From NCBI GenBank assembly GCA_028288485.1, contig JAQBNO010000209.1:1-64000 (forward strand): a stretch of DNA of 64,000 nucleotides. Reading direction: 5' to 3'. Source of the DNA: Segetibacter sp. (GTDB taxonomy: Bacteria > Bacteroidota > Bacteroidia > Chitinophagales > Chitinophagaceae). Position 1 is the stretch's first letter; each line of letters begins with the position of its first letter. A program made the translations under genes and the position numbers. Positions 28,612 to 38,152 of this stretch are shown piece by piece. The notes beneath the pieces were generated by a model. The model was not told where the DNA came from. It saw only the letters and a list, made by a program, of their open reading frames with translations, and did no database searches.

Positions 28612-28663
28612 AAAAAAGGAACTATTGCCATTAAGATAATCAGCCGGCAGTAGTTCCTTTTTT
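28612..28663 (-). terminator. hairpin terminator downstream of 28667..29026(-)
   Basis: AAAAAAGGAACTATTGCC...GGCAGTAGTTCCTTTTTT. Confidence 0.7.
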
Positions 28664-28666
28664 GAA

Positions 28667-29026
28667 TTACACTCTTTCTGGAGGATTAGATTTTGACTTA
28701 TAAATTTCATCACAAATAAGCAATGCAGTACGAATCATAATTTCACCATCCTTCATTTTACACCAGGTTAAGTACAATTCTTCTTTAGAAACAGGTCTTC
28801 CTATTTTTAAGAGCTCCACTTCAATTAACGCCAGGCACTTCCTTTTCATCTCAGACATGATATGCCGGTAATCGTTTACTACATTTCCAACTTCAAATAA
28901 CGCGTCAGGAAGGTCTTTACGAAACTCTTCATTGTACTCTTCAAAACGGCGTTCTTCAAGTCTTTTAATGAAGTCGATGACATCATCAAATCGTGATGAT
29001 TGAGGCTCTATTTTGACGGTCTCCAT
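28667..29026 (-). CDS. hypothetical protein, paralog of 29461..30111
   Basis: Shared 'KCL..I..ELL(K/R)IGRPV..EEL', 'ALLICD(E/Q)(I/L)YK'. Confidence 0.6.
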   Translation of the reverse strand: METVKIEPQSSRFDDVIDFIKRLEERRFEEYNEEFRKDLPDALFEVGNVVNDYRHIMSEMKRKCLALIEVELLKIGRPVSKEELYLTWCKMKDGEIMIRTALLICDEIYKSKSNPPERV

Positions 29027-29392
29027 ACTTTTTTAAAATTTACGTTCATTTTTTTAAGCTTGTTGTTAGTGTTTCTCACAGTTTCATTTGATGCTACTTT
29101 TTCTTCAATGCTAATATTAGCATTAGTGAAATTTGTGGCTGCGAGCTTTTGCAGTTGTTACTTTTGCCTGAGGTAAAGCGATAAATGCGCTTGTCATCTT
29201 CGGGATGCAAGGTAGGTAAGAGTGCCGAATAAAGATAAAGGATATGAATAAGTAAGAGAGACAACCGGGGCAAATAATAGCACAATTAGGTAAGGAGATA
29301 TTAACCGGCGAACTAAAGGAAGAATACTTTCGCCCACTTCGTAAGCTTTGTTAGATTGAGCCTTATAATGATACTATTCCTCGTGTCAATGC

Positions 29393-29441
29393 AAAAAAGG
29401 AACTATTGCTTCAATTGAACTTGACAGCAATAGTTCCTTTT
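29393..29441 (-). terminator. hairpin terminator downstream of 29461..30111(-)
   Basis: AAAAAAGGAACTATTGCT...AGCAATAGTTCCTTTT, near-copy of 28612-28663. Confidence 0.7.
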
Positions 29442-29460
29442 GTGGAATTAATATGCTTTT

Positions 29461-30111
29461 TTACCGGCCTTTACCTCCGATTTTATAAAGTTGATCACAA
29501 ATAAGTAATGCATTGGTAGCCATAATATGACTCCCCTCCATTTTGGAAGCCAGGGTAGAAAGATGTCCCTCACCGTCAACAATGGTTACAACCATGTTTG
29601 AGTCTACAAAAATTAATTCAATATTCGTTTGAACCCCGAGGTTGTCTGCAAACCTTGCAAAATTCAATTCCTCACCCCACACTGGTCTTCCAATTCTTAA
29701 TAGTTCTGTTTTAATCGAACTTAAACACTTTGTTTGCAGATCAATTAGTAAGTTCCAATTTTTCTCACGTGTATTTACAACATCAAATACAGGGACATAA
29801 AAGTCGCAAAGCGTCTCTTCATTATACTTTCTAGAAAATCCTTCTTCCAGGCCTAGAATGTAGCTGTCGATGTCAACTGGGGGCTGATCAAGGCTGTGAA
29901 AAATCTCTTCATTGCACTCGTCAAAAAGCAGTTCCTCCACGCTTTTGATGTAGTTGCCGGCATCGGAAGATTCCGATAAGTGATTCTTCTTCTGCGAGCG
30001 CTGCACTGCTACTGAAACAGGCAAAATAGTTCCACTTTCTAAAGTTCTGCGAGCATTAGTGTGCTTTGGGTACGTATTCATAATAAAATGGTTTTTTAAG
30101 GGAACCAACAT
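29461..30111 (-). CDS. hypothetical protein, paralog of 28667..29026
   Basis: 216 aa; 'RIGRPVWGEELNFARF', 'ATNALLICDQLYK'. Confidence 0.6.
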   Translation of the reverse strand: MLVPLKNHFIMNTYPKHTNARRTLESGTILPVSVAVQRSQKKNHLSESSDAGNYIKSVEELLFDECNEEIFHSLDQPPVDIDSYILGLEEGFSRKYNEETLCDFYVPVFDVVNTREKNWNLLIDLQTKCLSSIKTELLRIGRPVWGEELNFARFADNLGVQTNIELIFVDSNMVVTIVDGEGHLSTLASKMEGSHIMATNALLICDQLYKIGGKGR

Positions 30112-30229
30112 TGGCGCCCATATTATTAAAACGGTTGTGGAAAAAGTTTACGTTCATTTTTTAAAAAAAAAATTTTGTTTCCCGAAGTCTCATTCAAATG
30201 CCCCAATACTTCTGCGCTTGTTGAAGTAG

Positions 30230-30823
30230 TTGCCGCAGAAAGTCGGAAGCAGGGCTACGATGTACATACAAGCATTGGATATAAACAGGCTGGAAATGGT
30301 TAGAACTACTTCATCCGACGATTTTCTTCTTCCATCAAACCGGCAAAAAATATGCGAACAAATTTTTAAAGTAATAGAAACGGAAGCGACTATAAGCAGG
30401 AACCTCCTATCTAAGAGTGTCTTGGCGGCCTGGGGTATTTCAAGGCTGGGTACAAGGCTTTCTGCACAATTTGAGACGCTCTTTTTAAGCCTACAACTAA
30501 AAACTGCACGGTACAACAGTAACGTTTTCTTTCGGAAAGAAGACCAGGATCCGTTGCACTACGACATGTACCGGGTTCATAAAACTGAGGCTGATAAAAG
30601 AGAGGCTGAAGATTTATGTCCTGATGAAGTTGCCAATGCCGTAAAGCATATAGTAACAAACCAGATAAGCCTGTCAAAAGAAGAATTATTAAGAGAGACT
30701 GCAAAGATATCCGGGTGTGCAAGAATTGGAAACAATGTAGAGCAGGCAATGATGAAGGGAATTGAGGCTGCTATTAAGAAAGGGTTTGTACGAGAGGCGA
30801 ATAGGAGAGTGGTATCAGTATAG
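30230..30823 (+). pseudogene. C-terminal remnant of a DUF4011/DUF3320-type helicase
   Basis: 'EEATISRNLLSKSVLAAWGISRLGTRL'-type segment and '...ISLSKEELLRETAKISGCARIGNNVEQAMMKGIEAAIKKG' match the tail architecture of large DUF3320 helicases; no helicase motifs precede it; TTG start. Confidence 0.5.
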
Positions 30824-30917
30824 CCGGGCAAGTTTTTATTATATTTCAAGAAGGTCTCGCACTCTTGTACGGATGTCTTTTTAAGGGAGATAAAATCTCA
30901 TATTTCCTTTTTACTGG

Positions 30918-32640
30918 CTTTATTTTACAAGTTCTTTTATCGGATTTCGAGCGAATGAACGGGTGCAGTTGCCGGTGTAAAAAGGCAACGGGCTGTCGGA
31001 GTTTTGACATGAGAATGCAGTAACGGAAACAAGGGAAAGGTATGCGAAGGGAAGGGTCTTACTGCAACGAGGGAAGGAGAAAAATATGAATCCAAAACGG
31101 ATCTTTTAAGGTGTATTATGTTGAAAGTGCACGATATTCCCTCTTTTGTCTCTTTGGCGTTTGAAGGCATCTTTTATGTCTCTCCGACTTTAAAGGTCTA
31201 ATGTTTACATGAAAGTATGTTAATCGTGGTTCTCGAAGAAGGCAACTTTGAATTTTCCTTGACAGCAGTTGGCAATTTTAAAAACGGTGTAGTTGTAAAT
31301 AGATAGTCACGACCAGCCAATTAGCTCGTGACGGTAAATGATATGAAGTCGGTTTGATTAAAGAAACTAAGTATAGCATTTATACCATTGAAGTAAGGCC
31401 GTCAATGAAATGAATGACATCAAAGTAACAGGAGAAAGCAACAGAACAATTAAATATTGCAAATTATCGTTCAGTACATAGAGCTACAAATTATTTTACT
31501 AAACTTGATTGCACTTGTAATGCTGAACGACGAAATAATATTATATCTGAATATATGTTAACAATCGACGGTTTAAAGACAGTATACCACGACAAATGTG
31601 ATAGAGATAAAGATTGCGATGTTAAGATCACAAAGAAAAAATTTGCCAACGGTTCTATCCACTATGTCAGCCAATGTTTTAAATGCGGCAATTCCTTCGG
31701 TCAACCTATAAGTAAATCTAAGATCACTCCAACTTATGATATTGTTCCATTTGATGAAGGTCTATTCAACAATTATCAGGAGGAACTACTTCGTCCCCTA
31801 TTGCAATCTACACAAATTGTAAAAAAACTTAGAGATATTGTTAAAGAACTAAAAAAAAGCTACTACAAGGAAAAATTCGAGATAGAATATAATGATAGTA
31901 GGGATTTTGAAAAAGTATATAATAAGTATTTAGAATCAGCGGCTTGGCTATCGAAAAGGTCGGAGATCCTTAAAAGAGACAATTATACCTGCAGATATTG
32001 TGCGTCAACTAAAGCGACACAAGTTCACCATCTGTCGTACAACAACTTAGGAAATGAACCGGACTTTGAACTTATCAGTGTTTGTAAGCAATGTCATCAG
32101 GAGATACATTGTATTGATAAGAATCAGGTTGTTTATTCATACAATAAAGAATAAAAATTTAGTTTACATTAATTCAAAGTTTGATCTTAGAACATGTGTT
32201 ATGTCAACACATTTCTCATTCCTCTTTAATCCTTACTCACCTTTGTTCTTTGATTACCATAATAGCGCAATAAACCCTAAGGGTGAATTATCATGAAGGA
32301 TGAGAGATATTGCACCGTTGTCTTTAAAACCGGATCTTTAAAGTGTTTTATTTTATATGTCCTGGTATCGGACTTTCGCGGCAAATGACCGAAGGCAGTT
32401 GCCGGTGAAATGAAGAAGGGGTTTCCGTTATGGCATGAGAATGTATAACGGACACTGTGTGAGAGCAATGCGGAATGGAAGGGGCTTGACTGAAATGAAG
32501 GAAAGAACGTAAAAGTAAAATTTTATTCTTTAAACGAATATTTTCCTAAAGAAAAGGAGATTGCACCGTTTGTCTTTAAAGTGATATTTCACCGTCTTAA
32601 TATTTGTCTGAATAAATTTACATCTCCTTGTATTAACCTT
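30918..32640. repeat. diverged noncoding repeats flanking the HNH gene (about 30918-31130 and 32345-32640)
   Basis: Shared 'TTTATTTTA.A.GTnCTnnTATCGGAnTTcG..GCnAATGA', 'GCAGTTGCCGGTG', 'GCATGAGAATG.A.TAACGGA.AC'. Confidence 0.65.
31555..32154 (+). CDS. HNH endonuclease
   Basis: 'RSEILKRDNYTCRYCASTKATQVHHLSYNNLGNEPDFELISVCKQCHQEIH'; extra CxxC-type segment at N-terminus. Confidence 0.85.
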   Translation: MLTIDGLKTVYHDKCDRDKDCDVKITKKKFANGSIHYVSQCFKCGNSFGQPISKSKITPTYDIVPFDEGLFNNYQEELLRPLLQSTQIVKKLRDIVKELKKSYYKEKFEIEYNDSRDFEKVYNKYLESAAWLSKRSEILKRDNYTCRYCASTKATQVHHLSYNNLGNEPDFELISVCKQCHQEIHCIDKNQVVYSYNKE

Positions 32641-32676
32641 TGAGTGAATGAAAAGTGCCAGTGAAATAAACGATGA

Positions 32677-34128
32677 TTAGACAGGTTCTTTTAAAAAGTA
32701 TTGATTAAGGATACTAAGAAATTTTGAATTAGCAATTTCTTTTGCTTTACCAATAATTCCTGGTTGATCATAAAATTTAATATCATAGCGTTTTGCCTTT
32801 CCTGCAATCTGGAGTTTTGCAAAAGCATCGTCTTCGAAACCGCCGGTTGACCAGAGTTCGAAAACGTGACGTTTATTATTATACGCCTCTTGTAACTCAA
32901 TCCAAGAGCGAACTTTTACATTTTTAATAAGCCAAGCATCAACTTCTGTAAGAGTGAGGGGTCTTTTTAAGCCCTTGCACTCCGCAACGTTAACATGATC
33001 AGGATATACAGCAAAAACATCTAATTCATAGGGCCAACTATCAATATAGATTTTTTTACTTACATCAAAATTGTTACAAAGACGAGCATGATAATACCCA
33101 ACAGCCAATTCAAAAATATCTCCCCGTAAGTTATTTGTTTTACCATCAGTTAGGTTACTGATTTTTTCCATTAATGAAATAAATTCATCAGGATTACTCT
33201 TTAAGATAGCCCCTGCATTTGCAACGGTATTGATTAGTGACCTAATAAGATCAATGTAGCCATTGCCAAAAAGTTTGTATACAAATCCGATAACTACACC
33301 GTTTTGTTTTAAAAGATTTAATGCTTCAAGTGACAACCTATCAACAATAAGAAATGGGATTATGGGAGAAAAATTTCTCTGTGCTTTTAATATCTTAATT
33401 TTTTCGACAAAAAAAAGAACATCGTCTTCGGTTGCCTCATTCCCAATAAGTATATCAGCGAGGACAAAAGCAGGCTTTAAGCTACCATTGTTATAGTGTG
33501 GAAGTGTTCCTATATAAGAAGGAGCAGTAAATGCCCACTGAAACTTGCTGAATTCGCTATAAAGAGAAGGAGTATCAAAAGAAACGAGACCGATCATCCT
33601 CGCCCAGTCGATAAATTGGTTAAGAATAAAATTTTTCGCAACTTCAACACCTTTATAGTATTTAAAATCTACTTGTGACTTTCGAAAATAAACTTCATTA
33701 AGCTTATAAAAGTCACCTTCCTTTTTAATAAGATCTAACTTTAAAGCTTCGTTTATAACAATGTCAGATCTTTTATGGCCTACCAAATTTCCAATTGGAG
33801 AAAACATGAACGCGGGAAGTTCCGTTTCTGCTAAAAATCCTCGGTTGTTTTCTAATGCCTTTAATACTGCGAAAACTCTTTTAGCAGATGTTTTTAGCGC
33901 TAATTTAATCCCAACAATATAACTCCCATCCTGCAGATGACTTTCTAGAAAATAAAAGCTTTGGTTATTTATAAAAAAGCCGGTTACTCTTTTTACTGGA
34001 TCTGCTGCGCGTGAAACTTGTTTTTTGGCAGCATCTAAACTTATTACATTTTCATCTGAAACGAGTTTAGCAAGATCCCCTGACAACATTGGACCTTCCC
34101 GGACCAAAATAATTTCAACATTTGTCAC
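32677..34128 (-). CDS. PD-(D/E)XK nuclease-like protein with winged-helix-like N-terminal region
   Basis: 'NLRGDIFELAVGYYHARL...PYELDVFAVYPDHVNVAECKG' (E..D..ExK). Confidence 0.65.
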   Translation of the reverse strand: MTNVEIILVREGPMLSGDLAKLVSDENVISLDAAKKQVSRAADPVKRVTGFFINNQSFYFLESHLQDGSYIVGIKLALKTSAKRVFAVLKALENNRGFLAETELPAFMFSPIGNLVGHKRSDIVINEALKLDLIKKEGDFYKLNEVYFRKSQVDFKYYKGVEVAKNFILNQFIDWARMIGLVSFDTPSLYSEFSKFQWAFTAPSYIGTLPHYNNGSLKPAFVLADILIGNEATEDDVLFFVEKIKILKAQRNFSPIIPFLIVDRLSLEALNLLKQNGVVIGFVYKLFGNGYIDLIRSLINTVANAGAILKSNPDEFISLMEKISNLTDGKTNNLRGDIFELAVGYYHARLCNNFDVSKKIYIDSWPYELDVFAVYPDHVNVAECKGLKRPLTLTEVDAWLIKNVKVRSWIELQEAYNNKRHVFELWSTGGFEDDAFAKLQIAGKAKRYDIKFYDQPGIIGKAKEIANSKFLSILNQYFLKEPV

Positions 34129-34430
34129 ACCTCACTATTTATAACAAATATACTTATATACTACCCATTGCTTGTTTTTTTTTGAAAAAATATTCAGTCT
34201 TGATAATCAATATCTTGAAAAGAAATATTACAAAAGTTCAATCCAATTTCTTGTCCTGCTATCCGAGTCTTGCAAACAAATCACTTAACTACCGCTTCCG
34301 GAATCGAATAAGAAATTTGCTCGAGATTGTAGCAGATTTGATAAGGATAACTTTTACAATTGTCTCTCAAGCGTTCAATTTCAAAGTTTCTAAAAAAATT
34401 TGTTTCATTCTTAAATTCTACTAATTTTAC

Positions 34431-34907
34431 ATGACACAACAATTTTATTGTGTTATGATTCCAGACTTTGTACGTTTTATTGGTAGTCCTTGGCTTTTAC
34501 TTCCCTCCGGCATTCATGATTCCAATTTAGAGGAGGTGTTCAATCGTTACGTGTTCAACTGCGGAAGAAGAGAAAAATTTGAAGGATTAGTCAGGGCATT
34601 AGACAATTTATTCAGAAGTGGCTGCCCGCAAATTTTTTTAGACGGTAGTTATGTCACAGCCAAGCCAATTCCAAATGATTATGAGGTCTGCTGGGATATC
34701 CGGTTCGTCAATCCAGATCTTTTGGACCCGGTATTTTCCGACTTCAGTAATGACCGGCAAAAACAGAAAGAAAAATACGGGGGTGAGTTCTTTCCCGCTC
34801 AAATTAAAGAGGGAATGTCGGGGAAGCCATTTCTGGAATTTTTTCAAACAGATAAACATACCGGTAAGAAAAAAGGTATCGTACGAATACTTAACCATTT
34901 AACTTGA
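34431..34907 (+). CDS. DUF6932-like (nucleotidyltransferase-like) protein
   Basis: 'IFLDGSYVTAKPIPNDYEVCWDI' (GS...D.E/D pattern). Confidence 0.6.
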   Translation: MTQQFYCVMIPDFVRFIGSPWLLLPSGIHDSNLEEVFNRYVFNCGRREKFEGLVRALDNLFRSGCPQIFLDGSYVTAKPIPNDYEVCWDIRFVNPDLLDPVFSDFSNDRQKQKEKYGGEFFPAQIKEGMSGKPFLEFFQTDKHTGKKKGIVRILNHLT

Positions 34908-34917
34908 GGAGGTCTAT

Positions 34918-36183
34918 ATGATTACTAATGATCGCCAATATAAAATTGCCAAAGCCCAGGCAGAGAATTTCCAGTATTCACTGGAAGGGGCGGAATTTGA
35001 GGCAAGAACTGCGAAAGATATTCATCCGACTCTTTTTAAAATTCAAAAAGACGCTATTCAGTCTCAGTTAAATGAGCTTATTAGTGAGATTAAAGAATAT
35101 GAAGATTTGAAGGCAGGAAAGATTGCGATTACGGAGGTGAATGTTATAAAAGAGTTGCCTCTGGCGTTAATAAAAGCGAGAATCGCCAATGGGCTAACAC
35201 AGTCAGAGCTGGCTGACAAGATTGGCATGAAAATGCAGCAAATACAACGTTATGAAGCAGAACAGTACGAAACGGCGAGCATCAAAACTCTAACTAAAAT
35301 TGCAGAAGCGCTGAAGGTTCGGCTGACCGGAGAAGTTCAGATTAAGTCGGTCGATGCTCCTGAGGCTTTGAATAGTAAGAGTTATCCTTTTAAGCAAATG
35401 TTTCAGCGGGGGTGGTTTGGTAACTTCTCGGGTACCTACAATGATGCAGTACTGGATTCCAAAAACCTCCTAGAAAAATTCTTCGAAACCGCTGGATTTG
35501 AAAATTTTCAGTATGGTTTTAACAAAATGTCAATAAGGGCAGGGGCAGCTGTCAACATGTTTGCCCTCAATGCTTGGTATGGGCGTGTTTTAATCAAGGC
35601 TTCAAATCAGAAAACACATCAACTGTACAAGAAGGGTACGATCACGGATTCCTGGCTCCAAGAACTGGCGAAGCTTAGTACTGCTACCAATGGGCCGGTA
35701 AAGGCGGCAGATTATTTAAGAAATAGTGGGATCAAGTTTATTGTAGAACCACACCTCGAGGGAACCTTTCTTGATGGCGCCGCCTTACGCTGGGATAATG
35801 AGCAGCCGATTTTAGCGATGACGACTAGGTATGATCGGTTGGATAATTTTTGGTTTGTCCTCTTCCATGAACTAGCGCACATTCAACTACACCTTTCAGA
35901 AGACCTGACTGTTATTTTTGATGATTTGGATGTTAAGATCGAGGGAATTGAGCAGGAGGCTGACAACTTCGCGCTGAATGCGCTAATACCGGATGAAGTC
36001 TGGAGAAAATCGTTGGTGAGGTTCAGTCCATCCAACGAAACGGTGAAGAGCCAGGCGAATAGCTTAAACATCCACCCAGCCCTTGTTGCAGGAAGGATCC
36101 GGAGAGAGACCGGGCGCTATTCCGTTTTCTCTGATCTCGTTGGGCAGGGGGAGGTGCGGGCCTGTTTTATGGAAGAAATTTAA
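34918..36183 (+). CDS. XRE HTH plus ImmA/IrrE metallopeptidase domain protein
   Basis: 'IKARIANGLTQSELADKIGMKMQQIQRYEAEQYETASIKTLTKIAEAL', 'FVLFHELAHIQLH...IEQEADNFALNALIP'. Confidence 0.85.
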   Translation: MITNDRQYKIAKAQAENFQYSLEGAEFEARTAKDIHPTLFKIQKDAIQSQLNELISEIKEYEDLKAGKIAITEVNVIKELPLALIKARIANGLTQSELADKIGMKMQQIQRYEAEQYETASIKTLTKIAEALKVRLTGEVQIKSVDAPEALNSKSYPFKQMFQRGWFGNFSGTYNDAVLDSKNLLEKFFETAGFENFQYGFNKMSIRAGAAVNMFALNAWYGRVLIKASNQKTHQLYKKGTITDSWLQELAKLSTATNGPVKAADYLRNSGIKFIVEPHLEGTFLDGAALRWDNEQPILAMTTRYDRLDNFWFVLFHELAHIQLHLSEDLTVIFDDLDVKIEGIEQEADNFALNALIPDEVWRKSLVRFSPSNETVKSQANSLNIHPALVAGRIRRETGRYSVFSDLVGQGEVRACFMEEI

Positions 36184-36192
36184 GGAGTTATT

Positions 36193-37281
36193 ATGATCAA
36201 TAGATTTTACATGCCGATACTTAAAACCAAACAGGGGGAATTCAATGCGCTCTTTTCCCTGAACCTGAATATTCAGGGATATGTCGTTCCGCTCATCGAG
36301 GTGGCGGAGATTGAATTTGACAATGAAGAAAATAAAACTCCGAAAACAATTGAGGAGCATTTAAATACGATAACGAAAAGAATAGTAAATAAATGGGGAC
36401 GAAGCAATGCTTTTCTTGACACGCATCTTGTAGATGATACGGCTCCCGGCGGAGTCAATCCTGTGTTTTATATCTATGATCGTCTTTCAAAGGCTGCTAT
36501 AGCCTTCCCTTCTCTAGCCGTAAGGCTTTCGACTCCTATGATGACAAAGAAAGCAATCAAAGAAGTGATGTCGCGTCACAATTTGAAAGAATTAGCTGTT
36601 CGCATTTTCATAGCCGATCTCGTGAGCCACGATTTTTCAACCAAACTTCGGGATCTTACAAATGACTTCGGGCTTACAGCAGCAACGACGCACCTGGTAT
36701 TAGATCTTGCAGATGCAGATTTTTCCAATATTGAAGATTTTAGCGATGGTCTCTTGGACCAACTCGCGGACTTTCCCAGTTTCATGGACTGGAAATCTTT
36801 TACTATTTGTGGTGGCTCTTTCCCAAGAACAAGTGCTCTAAAATCTGGCGTAACCGAAGTTCCGAGGGGAGAATGGAAGTTTTATAAAAGGCTGACCGAC
36901 AAATTAGCGAAACAAAGAATGAATAGGCACATCAATTATGGCGACTATGGCATCGTTTCGCCTGGACATTTCAAATACGATCCCCTAAAAATGGATAGAA
37001 GTGCCAATATACGGTATACCCATAATATGATCTGGTATGTTGTGAAGGGAAATTCGATAAAATTGAATGGAAACGATCAATACTATGACCTTGCAAAACA
37101 GATTATTGACTCGGATTATTATTTTAATGAGCACTTTTCGAAGGGAGATGGGCATTTATTGAAATGCGGACAGCGTGAAACAAAAACAGCAGGTAATTCA
37201 ACTGTATGGAAAAGGGTCGGCTTTAACCACCATTTTACAAAGGTGATGAGCGATTTACGCGCCAGTTATCTCGCTTCTTAA
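36193..37281 (+). CDS. beta family protein (sce7725-like)
   Basis: 'YMPILKTKQGEFNALFSL...VVPLIEV', 'LVLDLADADFSN...LADFPSFMDWKSFTICGGSFP'. Confidence 0.72.
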   Translation: MINRFYMPILKTKQGEFNALFSLNLNIQGYVVPLIEVAEIEFDNEENKTPKTIEEHLNTITKRIVNKWGRSNAFLDTHLVDDTAPGGVNPVFYIYDRLSKAAIAFPSLAVRLSTPMMTKKAIKEVMSRHNLKELAVRIFIADLVSHDFSTKLRDLTNDFGLTAATTHLVLDLADADFSNIEDFSDGLLDQLADFPSFMDWKSFTICGGSFPRTSALKSGVTEVPRGEWKFYKRLTDKLAKQRMNRHINYGDYGIVSPGHFKYDPLKMDRSANIRYTHNMIWYVVKGNSIKLNGNDQYYDLAKQIIDSDYYFNEHFSKGDGHLLKCGQRETKTAGNSTVWKRVGFNHHFTKVMSDLRASYLAS

Positions 37282-37894
37282 GATAGCCCATCACAATGTT
37301 ACTTAACTCGCTAGCCGGACAACCACTCGAGATTATTTTATAAATTTCTTTCTTTGAAGCTGACCGTGTTACTTCACTTTGCACGAACTTGTTTACCACT
37401 TCCAGTGCTTCTGCTTTCCACAGCAACTGTGCAAGTGTATATGTATTCTGACTTAAATTTTTACCTGCCTTTCTGTAGCAACTGAACGAAAACTGACATT
37501 CACTTTCTTCCACGATCTCAAATATGCCCCACCATTTTGGAACCATAGCCTCCACTCGTTTGATATGATTACTACTTGTTATGATGAAAACCTGGTCGAA
37601 TACTTCACTGTAAGCCAAAATTTGTGCAGGTAGTCTTTTTAATGTGTCTCTTTCCGTTTTGATCTCGTAGCCGATCATTTTTCCATTGAGTACTGCGATG
37701 TCGGCTCTGACAATACCATTTTTAAGTCCTAATTCATCGACCACTATAGTATCATCAGCTGCATGAGCCAGCTTTAAGACAGTCTCATGAAATGCTCTCC
37801 TTACTTCAGAATCTCGCATTAGAATAATTGATTGTATGCACACAGGAACAATTGATAAACGGCGAACAAGATAATAAATTGTTGGCGTCTGCAA
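37235..37894 (-). CDS. sce7726 family protein (PD-(D/E)XK-like)
   Basis: 'MRDSEVRRAFHETVL...VVDELGLKNGIVRADIAVLNGKMIGYEIKTERDTLKRLPAQILAYSEVFDQVFIIT'; 3' end overlaps convergent 36193..37281. Confidence 0.78.
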   Translation of the reverse strand: MQTPTIYYLVRRLSIVPVCIQSIILMRDSEVRRAFHETVLKLAHAADDTIVVDELGLKNGIVRADIAVLNGKMIGYEIKTERDTLKRLPAQILAYSEVFDQVFIITSSNHIKRVEAMVPKWWGIFEIVEESECQFSFSCYRKAGKNLSQNTYTLAQLLWKAEALEVVNKFVQSEVTRSASKKEIYKIISSGCPASELSNIVMGYLKKRDNWRVNRSSPL

Positions 37895-38152
37895 GCCTGC
37901 AAAAGCATTTTAAGAAACTTATTTGGCTAACGCGTAATACAATAGCTTGATTGAATAAATTTTACGTATCTATTTTTGCTCCAATACATAGACCAGAATC
38001 ACGAGCTCACAGCGCCAATAAGTCTAAGGTCAACAGGTACGGTCAAAGACAACCGACGATGGCAGAACTGTGCCGGACAATCGAATTACAGTCGTACAAG
38101 TGTGAACGCAACAATGCCGGATAGTCCCCGAAAAGCTAAGTCCGTAAATAAT

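Noticed and set aside
30411-30849. Minus-strand ORFs opposite the DUF3320-like fragment
   Set aside because: The plus strand has recognisable domain sequence; the minus ORFs do not.
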